The translations under genes and the position numbers were made by a program. The notes under the pieces are model-generated. The model was given only the letters and a program-made list of their open reading frames with translations. It had not been told where the DNA came from and searched no databases. A stretch of DNA of 6,119 nucleotides from Gammaproteobacteria bacterium (GTDB taxonomy: Bacteria; Pseudomonadota; Gammaproteobacteria; Steroidobacterales; GCA-2729495), in contig JAHDYN010000130.1 in NCBI GenBank assembly GCA_023383735.1, positions 1-6,119 on the forward strand, in the 5' to 3' direction. Shown here piece after piece: positions 1 through 5,211 of the stretch. Positions within the stretch are counted from its first letter, which is position 1. Each line of letters begins with the position of its first letter.

Positions 1-482
1 AGGTTGTGGTAATTGCGGAAGGTCAGCACGAGGTCGAGATCCTTCACGCCCAGCGTGAAGTCGCCCAGCTCGAACTTGCCCATCTGGCCGCCGGCAGCCG
101 GAGCAAACCTGGCATCCGTCGGTGCGACCTTGACTTTCGCCATCGCCGGCACCGTCTTGATCATCGGCTCGATGGCGCGCGCGGTACCGATGGCGACATG
201 GAGCTCGCCTTTTTCAGCCAGCACCGGCGCCAGGATCTTGGTGTACCAGCCGCCGGACGGGATCAGCTCGAGCACGCGCATGTCGTCGCGCAGGCCGAAG
301 AACTCCAGCGTCTGGCGCGGCTTGCGCTCGCCATCACGCGCTTTTTCATCCGCTGTACGGATGTCGCTTTTCATCGCCGCTTCGATCTTCTCGCCCATCG
401 GGCTGAGCTTCTCGGGCATGAACTGGGCGTGGGCAAGGCTGCCGCACATCAGCAGAAACGTGGCAATCAGGAATTTGCGCAT
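1..482 (-). CDS. Exported SAM-dependent methyltransferase-like protein, C-terminus missing
   Basis: Runs off the left edge; 160 N-terminal residues are visible. Residues 1-19 form a Sec signal peptide (basic MRKF, hydrophobic core, AHA-Q cleavage site near 19/20). Residues 55-66 (PRQTLEFFGLRD) lead into a Rossmann motif I, ELIPSGGWYT at 72-81, and residues 149-160 (LDLVLTFRNYHN) look like the next conserved block of the predicted-methyltransferase family COG4798. The start at 482 is chosen because GGAGG lies 6 nt upstream; an in-frame ATG at 488 directly abuts that GGAGG and is too close to it. The stop of the cytochrome b561 gene is only 2 nt upstream, so the two genes should be cotranscribed and translationally coupled. 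The substrate is unknown. It is odd that a SAM-type fold carries an export signal, since SAM is cytoplasmic; the protein may bind another ligand. Family call fairly sure, catalytic activity unproven. Confidence 0.8.
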   Translation of the reverse strand, partial: MRKFLIATFLLMCGSLAHAQFMPEKLSPMGEKIEAAMKSDIRTADEKARDGERKPRQTLEFFGLRDDMRVLELIPSGGWYTKILAPVLAEKGELHVAIGTARAIEPMIKTVPAMAKVKVAPTDARFAPAAGGQMGKFELGDFTLGVKDLDLVLTFRNYHN

Positions 483-484
483 GG

Positions 485-1027
485 TCATCCTCCAGTACGG
501 CGCCACAAGGATATGCGGGCCAGTGTGTTGTCGTGTTGTACATAGTGGTGAAACAGCGAGGCTACAGCATGCAGGCCGATCAGCCAGTAACCAATCGTCC
601 CGACGGTCTCGTGAATCTCCTCGATCTGTTCGGCCAGCGGCTCGTTGACGGCCACGAGTGCCGGCAGCTCAAGGCCGAAAAACGGGATGGGCTTGCCTTC
701 GGCGCTGAGGATCAGCCAGCCGGCAATCGGCATGCAGATCATCAGCAGGTAGAGCGCCGCGTGCACGGCATGGCCCAGTCGGATTTGCCACGCGGGCGGT
801 GCGGGCACGATCGGCGGCGTACCGCCACGGACACGGGCGTAAAGACGGATCCAGACCAGCATGAATACCGACAGACCGAGCATGAAATGCCAGGTCTTGA
901 TGAGATCCCGGGGATCGCTGCCCTTGGGCCAAAGCACGCGCAACTCGATGCAGGCATACACCGCAGCAAGCAGCGCCAGCATGAACCAGTGCAAGGCGAT
1001 CGTCAGCGATCCAAAGCGGTCTTTCAC
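485..1027 (-). CDS. Cytochrome b561 (CybB-type) membrane dihaem protein
   Basis: A 180-residue integral membrane protein of the bacterial cytochrome b561 family, which holds two b haems across the inner membrane and passes electrons from quinol or to periplasmic acceptors. Four hydrophobic segments are visible at about 9-27, 46-66, 85-107 and 139-162. Histidines H13 (ALHW), H47 (TWHF), H139 (IHE) and H153 (GLHA) occupy the expected haem-ligand positions in helices 1, 2 and 4, so both haem sites look intact. The length is normal for the family. The start is GTG at 1027, with GAAGGA about 10 nt upstream; the frame is open further upstream to a TGA but has no ATG. It sits 92 bp downstream of the aminotransferase gene and 2 nt before the methyltransferase-like gene on the same strand. 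Its physiological partner is not evident. Confidence 0.92.
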   Translation of the reverse strand: MKDRFGSLTIALHWFMLALLAAVYACIELRVLWPKGSDPRDLIKTWHFMLGLSVFMLVWIRLYARVRGGTPPIVPAPPAWQIRLGHAVHAALYLLMICMPIAGWLILSAEGKPIPFFGLELPALVAVNEPLAEQIEEIHETVGTIGYWLIGLHAVASLFHHYVQHDNTLARISLWRRTGG

Positions 1028-1084
1028 GGCGGCGGCTTCCTTCGGTGACAGCTTGTCTGTACCGGATGCTTCCCGGCTTCTGCG

Positions 1085-1090
1085 AGTATA
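1085..1090 (-). promoter_or_regulatory. Possible -10 element upstream of cytochrome b561
   Basis: TATACT on the minus strand matches the sigma-70 -10 consensus at five of six positions and lies 57 nt before the GTG start of the cytochrome gene. No convincing -35 hexamer is found 16-18 nt upstream, so this may be chance, with the gene instead read through from the aminotransferase. Confidence 0.2.
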
Positions 1091-1119
1091 GATAAATCAG
1101 GCGCTCGGATGGCGCCCGG

Positions 1120-2241
1120 TCAGCCCGCGTAGTGTGCCCGCAGCGCGCCGGCAAACAACTGCATCTGCTCCACCGTGCCCATGCTCACGCGGCACCAGGT
1201 GGGGTATTGGGGAAAGGGCCGGCCCAGAGAGAAACCGCGCTCACGCATGGCCGCCAGAAACCCAGCCGCGGGCTGGCCGGTATCGAAGAACACGAAATTT
1301 GCACGGGTTGCTGCGTAGGGGCGCTTGAGTTCATCCAGTGCGGCCGTGGTGATCGCAACACCTTCGGCAATACTCCTGCGACTGGCAGACTGGAAGGCGA
1401 GATCCGTATAGCTGGCCGACGCTGCCGCCAGCCCCAGACTGCTGACTGCCACCAGCTTGAGTCTGGCCATGCGCCCGATCAGATCGGGTCGCGCCAGCGC
1501 GTAGCCGATGCGCAGGCCGGCGAGCCCGTGCAACTTGGAAAAAGTGCGCGCAACGATGACATTGTCGCCGGCGCGAACACGGTCGACGACTGAATGCTCA
1601 CTCATGTCGGAAGCCAGCTCCAGATAGGCCTCGTCGACCAGCACCGTGATCTCGCGCGGAAGTGCCGCGATGAACTCGCGCAACTCGGCGCCGGACAGCA
1701 TTGTTCCCGTGGGATTGTTCGGGTTGCACACATAGACCAGCCGGGTGGCTGGCGACACGGCCACGCGCATGGCCTTGAGGTCGTGGCGCATCCCGGCATC
1801 CAGCGGAACCTCACGCACGCTGCCACCGATGGCGCGGACATGATCGGCGACAAAGGAGAAAGTCGGCGTCGCCGTGATCAGTTCACCGCCACCGGATCCG
1901 GCCAGCAAGGCAGCGATATGCAGGATCTCCGACGAACCGTCACCGATCAGCACATGCGGCGGCGTGAGTCCCTCGCGCTCGGCGATCTGCGCCTTGAAAG
2001 CCATCTCCTCGAAGATCGGATACTTCCAGCTGTCACCCACCGCTGCCTGGATCGCGGCCCGGGCAGCCGGGCCGGGCCCATGAGGATTTTCGTTGCCGGC
2101 GAGGCGGATGGCACCGGAGGCCGACGCCCGGGATGGCGGCGACTGTGCCGCGCCAGGACGCGACAGCGTGCCCAGTGCCACACCCGCCAGAAGTGCGCGA
2201 GATGCGCCGATGACCGCCCGTCGCGAAATCGTCGTGTTCAT
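1120..2241 (-). CDS. Tat-signal histidinol-phosphate-aminotransferase-like PLP enzyme
   Basis: A 373-residue fold-type I aminotransferase close to the HisC family, which normally transfers an amino group between glutamate and imidazole-acetol phosphate in histidine synthesis. Visible signatures are the CNPNNPTGT block at 172-180, DEAY at 203-206 (Asp203 to the PLP pyridine nitrogen), the Schiff-base lysine K236 in TFSKLHGLAGLRIGY with R244 as phosphate contact, and R351 near the C-terminus for the substrate carboxylate. The enzyme therefore looks catalytically complete. Unlike cytoplasmic HisC it starts with a twin-arginine leader: ISRRAVIG (R7, R8), a hydrophobic stretch to about 25, then an AA-Q cleavage site near 32/33. 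Tat export of a folded PLP enzyme fits. The ATG at 2241 is preceded by a G-rich AGGGGGG stretch. It lies 83 bp downstream of the AraC-type regulator, on the same strand. No other his genes are present, so a role outside histidine synthesis is likely; the substrate is unknown. Confidence 0.88.
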   Translation of the reverse strand: MNTTISRRAVIGASRALLAGVALGTLSRPGAAQSPPSRASASGAIRLAGNENPHGPGPAARAAIQAAVGDSWKYPIFEEMAFKAQIAEREGLTPPHVLIGDGSSEILHIAALLAGSGGGELITATPTFSFVADHVRAIGGSVREVPLDAGMRHDLKAMRVAVSPATRLVYVCNPNNPTGTMLSGAELREFIAALPREITVLVDEAYLELASDMSEHSVVDRVRAGDNVIVARTFSKLHGLAGLRIGYALARPDLIGRMARLKLVAVSSLGLAAASASYTDLAFQSASRRSIAEGVAITTAALDELKRPYAATRANFVFFDTGQPAAGFLAAMRERGFSLGRPFPQYPTWCRVSMGTVEQMQLFAGALRAHYAG

Positions 2242-2324
2242 GCAACCCCCCTGAGGCGAAAAGCCCGATTGTTGACCGGGAAGGACAGGCGTTCCGGACT
2301 GATCCCGGTAGCATCCGAGCCTCT

Positions 2325-3449
2325 TCAGCCCCGGTGCTTCGACCCCGTCCCATGCGCGACCTCGACCCCCTCATCGGCATTGTCAGTTGTGCGGCGGCCT
2401 GCCTGGTGTTCTGGCTGGTCGTGCTGCTGCTCTACTGGCTGTAGCCGTGTCTCCGGGCGCCCGGGGCTCCTGCCGGTCCAGCGCCGGTAGGCGCGGGAAA
2501 AGCTGCTCTGGTCGGAAAAGCCCAGGAGGTAGGCGATCTCGGCCTGGCTGAACCGCTTGTCGCTTAGATAAGCCTTCGCGAGACTGTGGCGGGTCTGGTC
2601 GACGACCTGCCTGTAGCTCAGTCCCTCGGCCTGCAATTGCCGCTGCAGCGTGCTCAGGCTGCGGTTCAGTTTTCTGGCAATCGTCTCCTGGTCAGCCTCG
2701 CCGGTCGGCAACAACTGGACCAGCATGTCGCGCACGTTGGCCGCCACGGGTTGCGCCTGCAGCTTCGCGACATAGCGTTCGGCCACCTGGTCGACGGCCG
2801 CCGCGATGGCGGGATTGTCGGTCGGGAGCAGGGCCTCGGCGGCAGCCGTATCGATCAGCAGCCCGTTGGTCGGCGCATCAAAGTTCACGGGTGCGCCGAA
2901 AGCAGCTGTGTAGCGGGCCCGATCCGCGCGGCAGGGATGCTGCAGCCAGACCGCGAGGGGCCGGACCGGCTTCCCCGCAGCCTGGGTTGCCAGTGACACC
3001 AGCGCGAGCAGCGTGGCATCGATTCCCGCCTCGTGCGGTTGATGGGCCGGGTCCGGAAAGGTACAGGCCAGTCGATAGCCCTCGGCCTCGGCCGTGACAG
3101 CCAGCTTCGTCGGGATCGTGATCAACACCTCGACATACCGGCAGAAGCGGTTGAGCGCGTCGGCCAGGTTGCGGCTGCTCATCCAGGCATAACCCAGTGC
3201 GTGCAAACCCTCAGGCTTGATGCGCCGACCCACATTGAGCCCGAAAGCCGGATCGCCGGTCGCGGCTATGCTCAGCGTCCACAAGTGCCGCGCGGCAGGC
3301 TGCGACACACGGGCACCCGATTCCCGGGTGCGATCGATGGGGCAACCCGCCTTGGCAAACAACGGCCCCGGATCCCTGGCGTAGTCCTGCTCCAGGGCCT
3401 CCGCCAGATAGCGGAGCGCCGATGCCAGTGCTGTGGGTTCCAGCAGCAT
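2325..3449 (-). CDS. AraC-family transcriptional regulator with arabinose-binding-like N-terminal domain
   Basis: A cytoplasmic DNA-binding regulator of 374 residues. Residues about 15-210 resemble the arabinose-binding-like ligand domain (GDPAFGLNVG at 65-74, then HALGYAWMSS). Residues about 235-330 are the AraC double helix-turn-helix: the first HTH around 253-275 (QETIARKLNRSLSTLQRQLQ), the second around 300-325, with the family signature IAYLLGFSDQSSFSRAYRRW followed by TGRSP. Relatives normally end within about 10 residues of that signature; this one continues for 44 more hydrophilic residues (331-374). Re-reading one base at 2460-2461 would give a short ending (GARRHGYSQ, stop at 2432-2434), so a one-base indel or sequencing error is possible. 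The start at 3449 has only a weak GGCGGG upstream. It precedes the aminotransferase, cytochrome b561 and methyltransferase-like genes on the same strand and may control them. Ligand unknown. Confidence 0.88.
   Translation of the reverse strand: MLLEPTALASALRYLAEALEQDYARDPGPLFAKAGCPIDRTRESGARVSQPAARHLWTLSIAATGDPAFGLNVGRRIKPEGLHALGYAWMSSRNLADALNRFCRYVEVLITIPTKLAVTAEAEGYRLACTFPDPAHQPHEAGIDATLLALVSLATQAAGKPVRPLAVWLQHPCRADRARYTAAFGAPVNFDAPTNGLLIDTAAAEALLPTDNPAIAAAVDQVAERYVAKLQAQPVAANVRDMLVQLLPTGEADQETIARKLNRSLSTLQRQLQAEGLSYRQVVDQTRHSLAKAYLSDKRFSQAEIAYLLGFSDQSSFSRAYRRWTGRSPGRPETRLQPVEQQHDQPEHQAGRRTTDNADEGVEVAHGTGSKHRG
2352..2444 (+). CDS. Possible 30-residue single-pass membrane protein
   Basis: An ORF of 30 codons plus TAG, antisense to codons 336-366 of the AraC-type gene. 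It reads MRDLDPLIGI, then a hydrophobic run from about 9 to 30 that ends LLLYWL. Charged N-terminus plus one membrane span is the usual layout of small bacterial membrane proteins. Against it, no Shine-Dalgarno is visible before the ATG, and an antisense frame of a hydrophilic coding stretch is hydrophobic by the structure of the genetic code. It is kept because the AraC tail opposite it is itself atypical, so either reading could be the shadow. Function unknown. Confidence 0.25.
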   Translation: MRDLDPLIGIVSCAAACLVFWLVVLLLYWL

Positions 3450-3460
3450 GATTGCCCGCC

Positions 3461-3489
3461 ATTGAACAGAGGCTGACCTGAAATGACAA
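3461..3489 (-). promoter_or_regulatory. Candidate sigma-70 promoter for the AraC-type gene
   Basis: On the minus strand TTGTCA (3489-3484, five of six to consensus) is followed after exactly 17 nt by TTCAAT (3466-3461, four of six). The -10 ends 11 nt before the ATG at 3449, implying a very short leader, which agrees with the weak ribosome binding site. Confidence 0.4.
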
Positions 3490-3501
3490 GTCGGGCAGGT
3501 C
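3475..3501. promoter_or_regulatory. Inverted repeat GACCTG-N15-CAGGTC in the divergent promoter region
   Basis: GACCTG (3475-3480) and CAGGTC (3496-3501) are perfect inverted half-sites 21 bp centre to centre, about two helical turns. The pair straddles the -35 of the AraC-type promoter and lies just upstream of the plus-strand gene that starts at 3518, so it could be an operator for either gene. Six-bp arms are short enough to arise by chance. Confidence 0.25.
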
Positions 3502-3517
3502 GAGGAAGCCCTACCCT

Positions 3518-3883
3518 GTGCCGGTCATGGAGAAGCGCGAACCTGGGGCACTTTCGCTGGTCGAGGCTGTAGACCGGGTCACCCGGGCTGTCCATATTGG
3601 CGCCCGGCTGCCCGGCGCCCGGGGGCGACCCCTCGATCAGGAGGACTACGCCTACCTGGGTGGCTTTGTGTCGGCACTGGTCGAGTCCCTGGCGCTGGAC
3701 GAAGGCTTTGCCGAACTGGTCGTCTACGCGTATCTGCTGCACGATGGCCTGGAGGCCGATGCTGCCCGACTGTCGCAGATGCTGCTGAGGATGCCGGGGG
3801 GCGGGGAATTGCAGCTGGCGTTCCTGCGGGGGCGTGGGGATGCGGACGCCTACCTGCAATCCCGCCCGCCGGTAACCCTCTAA
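3518..3883 (+). CDS. Small protein of unknown function, 121 residues
   Basis: I do not recognise this family. Codons are strongly GC-ending, like those of the neighbouring genes, and the reading is clear of stops, so I take it as a real gene. The product is soluble-looking and largely helical: an N-terminal helix (LSLVEAVDRVTRAVHIG, about 12-28), a proline/arginine-rich linker (LPGARGRPLD), helices around 41-75 and 80-95, and a C-terminal region ending SRPPVTL. There is no signal peptide, membrane span or cysteine. The GTG at 3518 is preferred because GAGGA lies 11 nt upstream; the ATG at 3527 would be 20 nt from it. It is transcribed divergently from the AraC-type gene (68 bp gap) and converges on gloA. 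A dispersed repeat begins 1 nt after its TAA. Confidence 0.65.
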   Translation: MPVMEKREPGALSLVEAVDRVTRAVHIGARLPGARGRPLDQEDYAYLGGFVSALVESLALDEGFAELVVYAYLLHDGLEADAARLSQMLLRMPGGGELQLAFLRGRGDADAYLQSRPPVTL

Positions 3884-3884
3884 A

Positions 3885-3902
3885 AAGGTGCCAGACTTAT
3901 TT
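3885..3902 (+). repeat. Dispersed short repeat, copy A
   Basis: AAGGTGCCAGACTTATTT matches the left arm of the hairpin at 6016-6033 at 17 of 18 positions and, as reverse complement, the right arm at 6047-6064 at 16 of 18. It starts 1 nt after the TAA of the preceding gene. Here there is no full-length partner arm; only AGGTGCC pairs with GGCACCT at 3927-3933. Confidence 0.7.
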
Positions 3903-3933
3903 TCGGGTGACCGGGCAGACTGCCCCGGCACCT
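3886..3933 (-). terminator. Candidate terminator in the gloA convergent gap
   Basis: On the minus strand, AGGTGCC (3933-3927) pairs with GGCACCT (3892-3886), and the T-run TTTTT lies at its 3' edge (3886-3882). Inside is a second GC-rich stem with a bulge, CCGGGGCA/TGCCCGG (3928-3911). The outer loop is large for a classical intrinsic terminator, but a GC stem followed by T residues just downstream of the gloA stop codon fits. It would act mainly on gloA; the plus strand has no matching T-run. Confidence 0.4.
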
Positions 3934-3942
3934 GCTTCTCCC

Positions 3943-4341
3943 TCAGGTACCGCGCTGGATCAGCTCGATCTTGTAACCGTCCGGATCGGTGATGAAGGCA
4001 ATCACCGTGGTGCCGCCCTGCACCGGACCCGCCTCGCGGCTGATCGCACCGCCCAGCCGCGATGCCTTGTCGCGCAGGGCCGCGCAAGTCGCAGCAACAT
4101 CTGTCACGCCGATCGCGATGTGACCGAAAGCGTTGCCGTGCTCATACCGCTCGACACCGTAGTTGAAGGTCAGCTCGAGTTCCGCGTGCTCCGGATTGCT
4201 GCCATAGCCGAGGAAGGCGAGATCGTACTTCTGTGCGGGCCGCTCGGTCGTGCGCAGCAGCTGCATGCCAAGCACCTGCGTGTAGAAGTCGATCGAGCGT
4301 TGCATGTTGCCCACGCGCAGCATGGTGTGGAGGAGCCTCAT
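3943..4341 (-). CDS. gloA: Lactoylglutathione lyase (glyoxalase I)
   Basis: A cytoplasmic metalloenzyme of 132 residues that isomerises the methylglyoxal-glutathione hemithioacetal to S-lactoylglutathione, the first step of glutathione-dependent methylglyoxal detoxification. The N-terminus MRLLHTMLRVG and the C-terminal block TREAGPV-like/GGTTVIAFITDPDGYKIEL follow the E. coli enzyme closely. The four metal ligands are present: H5, E56, H74 and E126 (equivalent to E122 of E. coli). The short form without the long zinc-type insertions points to the nickel/cobalt-activated class. The one length difference from E. coli is about four extra residues around 91-96 (DKASRL), which displace the last ligand. 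The start at 4341 has AGGA about 8 nt upstream. No gloB is seen nearby; it is convergent with the unknown 121-residue gene and appears monocistronic. Confidence 0.95.
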   Translation of the reverse strand: MRLLHTMLRVGNMQRSIDFYTQVLGMQLLRTTERPAQKYDLAFLGYGSNPEHAELELTFNYGVERYEHGNAFGHIAIGVTDVAATCAALRDKASRLGGAISREAGPVQGGTTVIAFITDPDGYKIELIQRGT

Positions 4342-4550
4342 GGTGCAATCCTGTTCTGACTGGGCTGGCCAAAGACTATGACTGCGCGTCGCGAGAGTAA
4401 ACCGGCCTCTGCGAATGACCTCAGGTATTGCTGCCCGTCATGTTCTGTCGCATCCTCCCTGGCACCGCAGCGAATCGGGTGACATCGGGAGGTATCGCGG
4501 TGCGTGGAATCAGCAAGCCATTGTTGATCCGGGCAGCCTGTCCGCCGCTT

Positions 4551-4591
4551 TGTCCGGTCATATCCGGACAGCTCAGTCGCCCGGATATAGT
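4551..4591 (+). promoter_or_regulatory. Operator-like CCGG dyads overlapping a candidate promoter
   Basis: This is the notable part of the 283-bp gap 4342-4624; nothing else convincing is seen there. TGTCCGG-N6-CCGGACA (4551-4570) is a perfect 7-bp-arm dyad. Its right half also pairs with a third site: ATATCCGG (4560-4567) and CCGGATAT (4581-4588) are inverted, 21 bp centre to centre. A -10-like TATAGT lies at 4586-4591 and CGGACA (4565-4570, four of six to TTGACA) could be the -35, though the 15-nt spacer is short. The layout, half-sites on both promoter elements about 35-75 nt before the start at 4625, is typical of a repressor operator. The regulator is unknown. Confidence 0.4.
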
Positions 4592-4624
4592 TGGGCAACA
4601 GAAGAGAGAGAGAAGGGAAACACT

Positions 4625-5115
4625 TTGAAGCCAGATCCGAGCATCGTCTGGGTGACAACCCTGATGCTCGTGACATCGAGCCTGGCTGCTGCCTCGGAGA
4701 AGGTGACGGTCGACAACTTCGTCCGTGCCGAAACCGACGTAACCATGCGCCGCTACGCGAAACAGGGGGGATTCGGCAGGCTCCTCCACGTGCGCATGCC
4801 GACACCAATCAACGAGCAGAAGGTGATCCGCTCAGCCATTTGCCAGGTACCGCATACGGGTGGGGCGGCAATCCGGACAAGGACGCCACCTATGTCAATG
4901 TAGTTCCGGAAAAGAACGACGGCAAGACTCCTTACACGCTGACGGTGCCGGCAGACGTCCCGGCAAGCGGTTTTTGGTCAATCATCATCTACAATGCAAG
5001 GTCGAACTATCTCCCGATTACACCGGGCTGGAACTACATCGCGCGTCTATACCGGCCCGACTTCGAGGTCCTCAATGGCTCGTGGTCGTTGCCGGCGGCC
5101 GTTCCGGTGGAATGA
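4625..5115 (+). pseudogene. Decayed DUF1254/DUF1214 exported protein gene with two internal deletions
   Basis: Two blocks in different frames match opposite ends of one family. Block 1 (4625-4831) encodes a signal peptide (MKPDPSIVWV to the AAA-S cleavage site near 23) and the start of DUF1254: VTVDNFVRAETD, QGGFGRLLHVR, PTPINEQKVIR. Block 2 (4837-5112), one frame over, encodes the DUF1214 end: GTAYGWGGNPDKDATYVNV, NDGKTPYTLTV, GFWSIIIYN, PITPGWNYIARLYRP, then the normal C-terminus PAAVPVE. The middle of the protein is missing at about 4831-4837. A second, in-frame loss occurs at about 4998-5005, where YNA is joined directly to NYLPITPGW and the usual strand-rich segment between them is absent. 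Only about 160 codons remain of a family usually around 350. Block 1 read on alone stops at 4903. The start is TTG with GAAGGGA 6 nt upstream. Family function is unknown; it is often annotated as an exported protein. Neither block has gained stop codons, so decay looks recent. Confidence 0.85.
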
Positions 5116-5130
5116 TGGATCGCTCCATCA
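5113..5130 (+). other. Small stem-loop at the pseudogene stop
   Basis: TGATGGA (5113-5119) and TCCATCA (5124-5130) form a perfect 7-bp stem around a TCGC tetraloop that includes the TGA stop codon. No T-run follows, so it is not a standard terminator; it may limit read-through or mark a transcript end, or be chance. Confidence 0.3.
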
Positions 5131-5211
5131 CGGGTTCACCGCAAATCTGCTCCTGGAGTCTCAAACACCCATCGCAACCAGAAACAATGCAACAACAGAA
5201 GGCAAGAACAA

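Noticed and set aside
6..648. Overlapping plus-strand frames at the left end
   Set aside because: They are antisense to the methyltransferase-like and b561 genes, which show signal peptide, motif I and haem histidines in the proper frame.
2275..2309. ACCGGG/CCCGGT inverted pair between the AraC-type gene and the aminotransferase
   Set aside because: Arms are 6 bp with a 23-nt spacer and no T-run; too weak to call a terminator or operator.
1594..2490. A 298-codon open frame on the plus strand opposite the aminotransferase
   Set aside because: It is antisense to a gene with all catalytic motifs intact, its product is rich in Arg, His and Gln without any domain, and long antisense frames are expected at this GC content.
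3272..4087. A 271-codon minus-strand frame spanning from the AraC gene into gloA
   Set aside because: It crosses parts of three better supported genes and the intergenic gaps, has no recognisable domain, and its residue make-up is that of a shadow frame.
4342..4400. Promoter for gloA (TTTACT and CATAGT on the minus strand)
   Set aside because: Both hexamers match at only four of six positions and the spacer is 15 nt; not distinguishable from chance.
4603..4618. GAGAGAGA purine run before the pseudogene
   Set aside because: It is short and overlaps the Shine-Dalgarno; no sign of a phase-variable repeat tract.
4625..5115. Programmed frameshift joining the two DUF1254/DUF1214 blocks
   Set aside because: A frameshift alone would not explain the absent central region and the second missing segment; no slippery heptamer is seen at the junction. 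Deletion decay is simpler.
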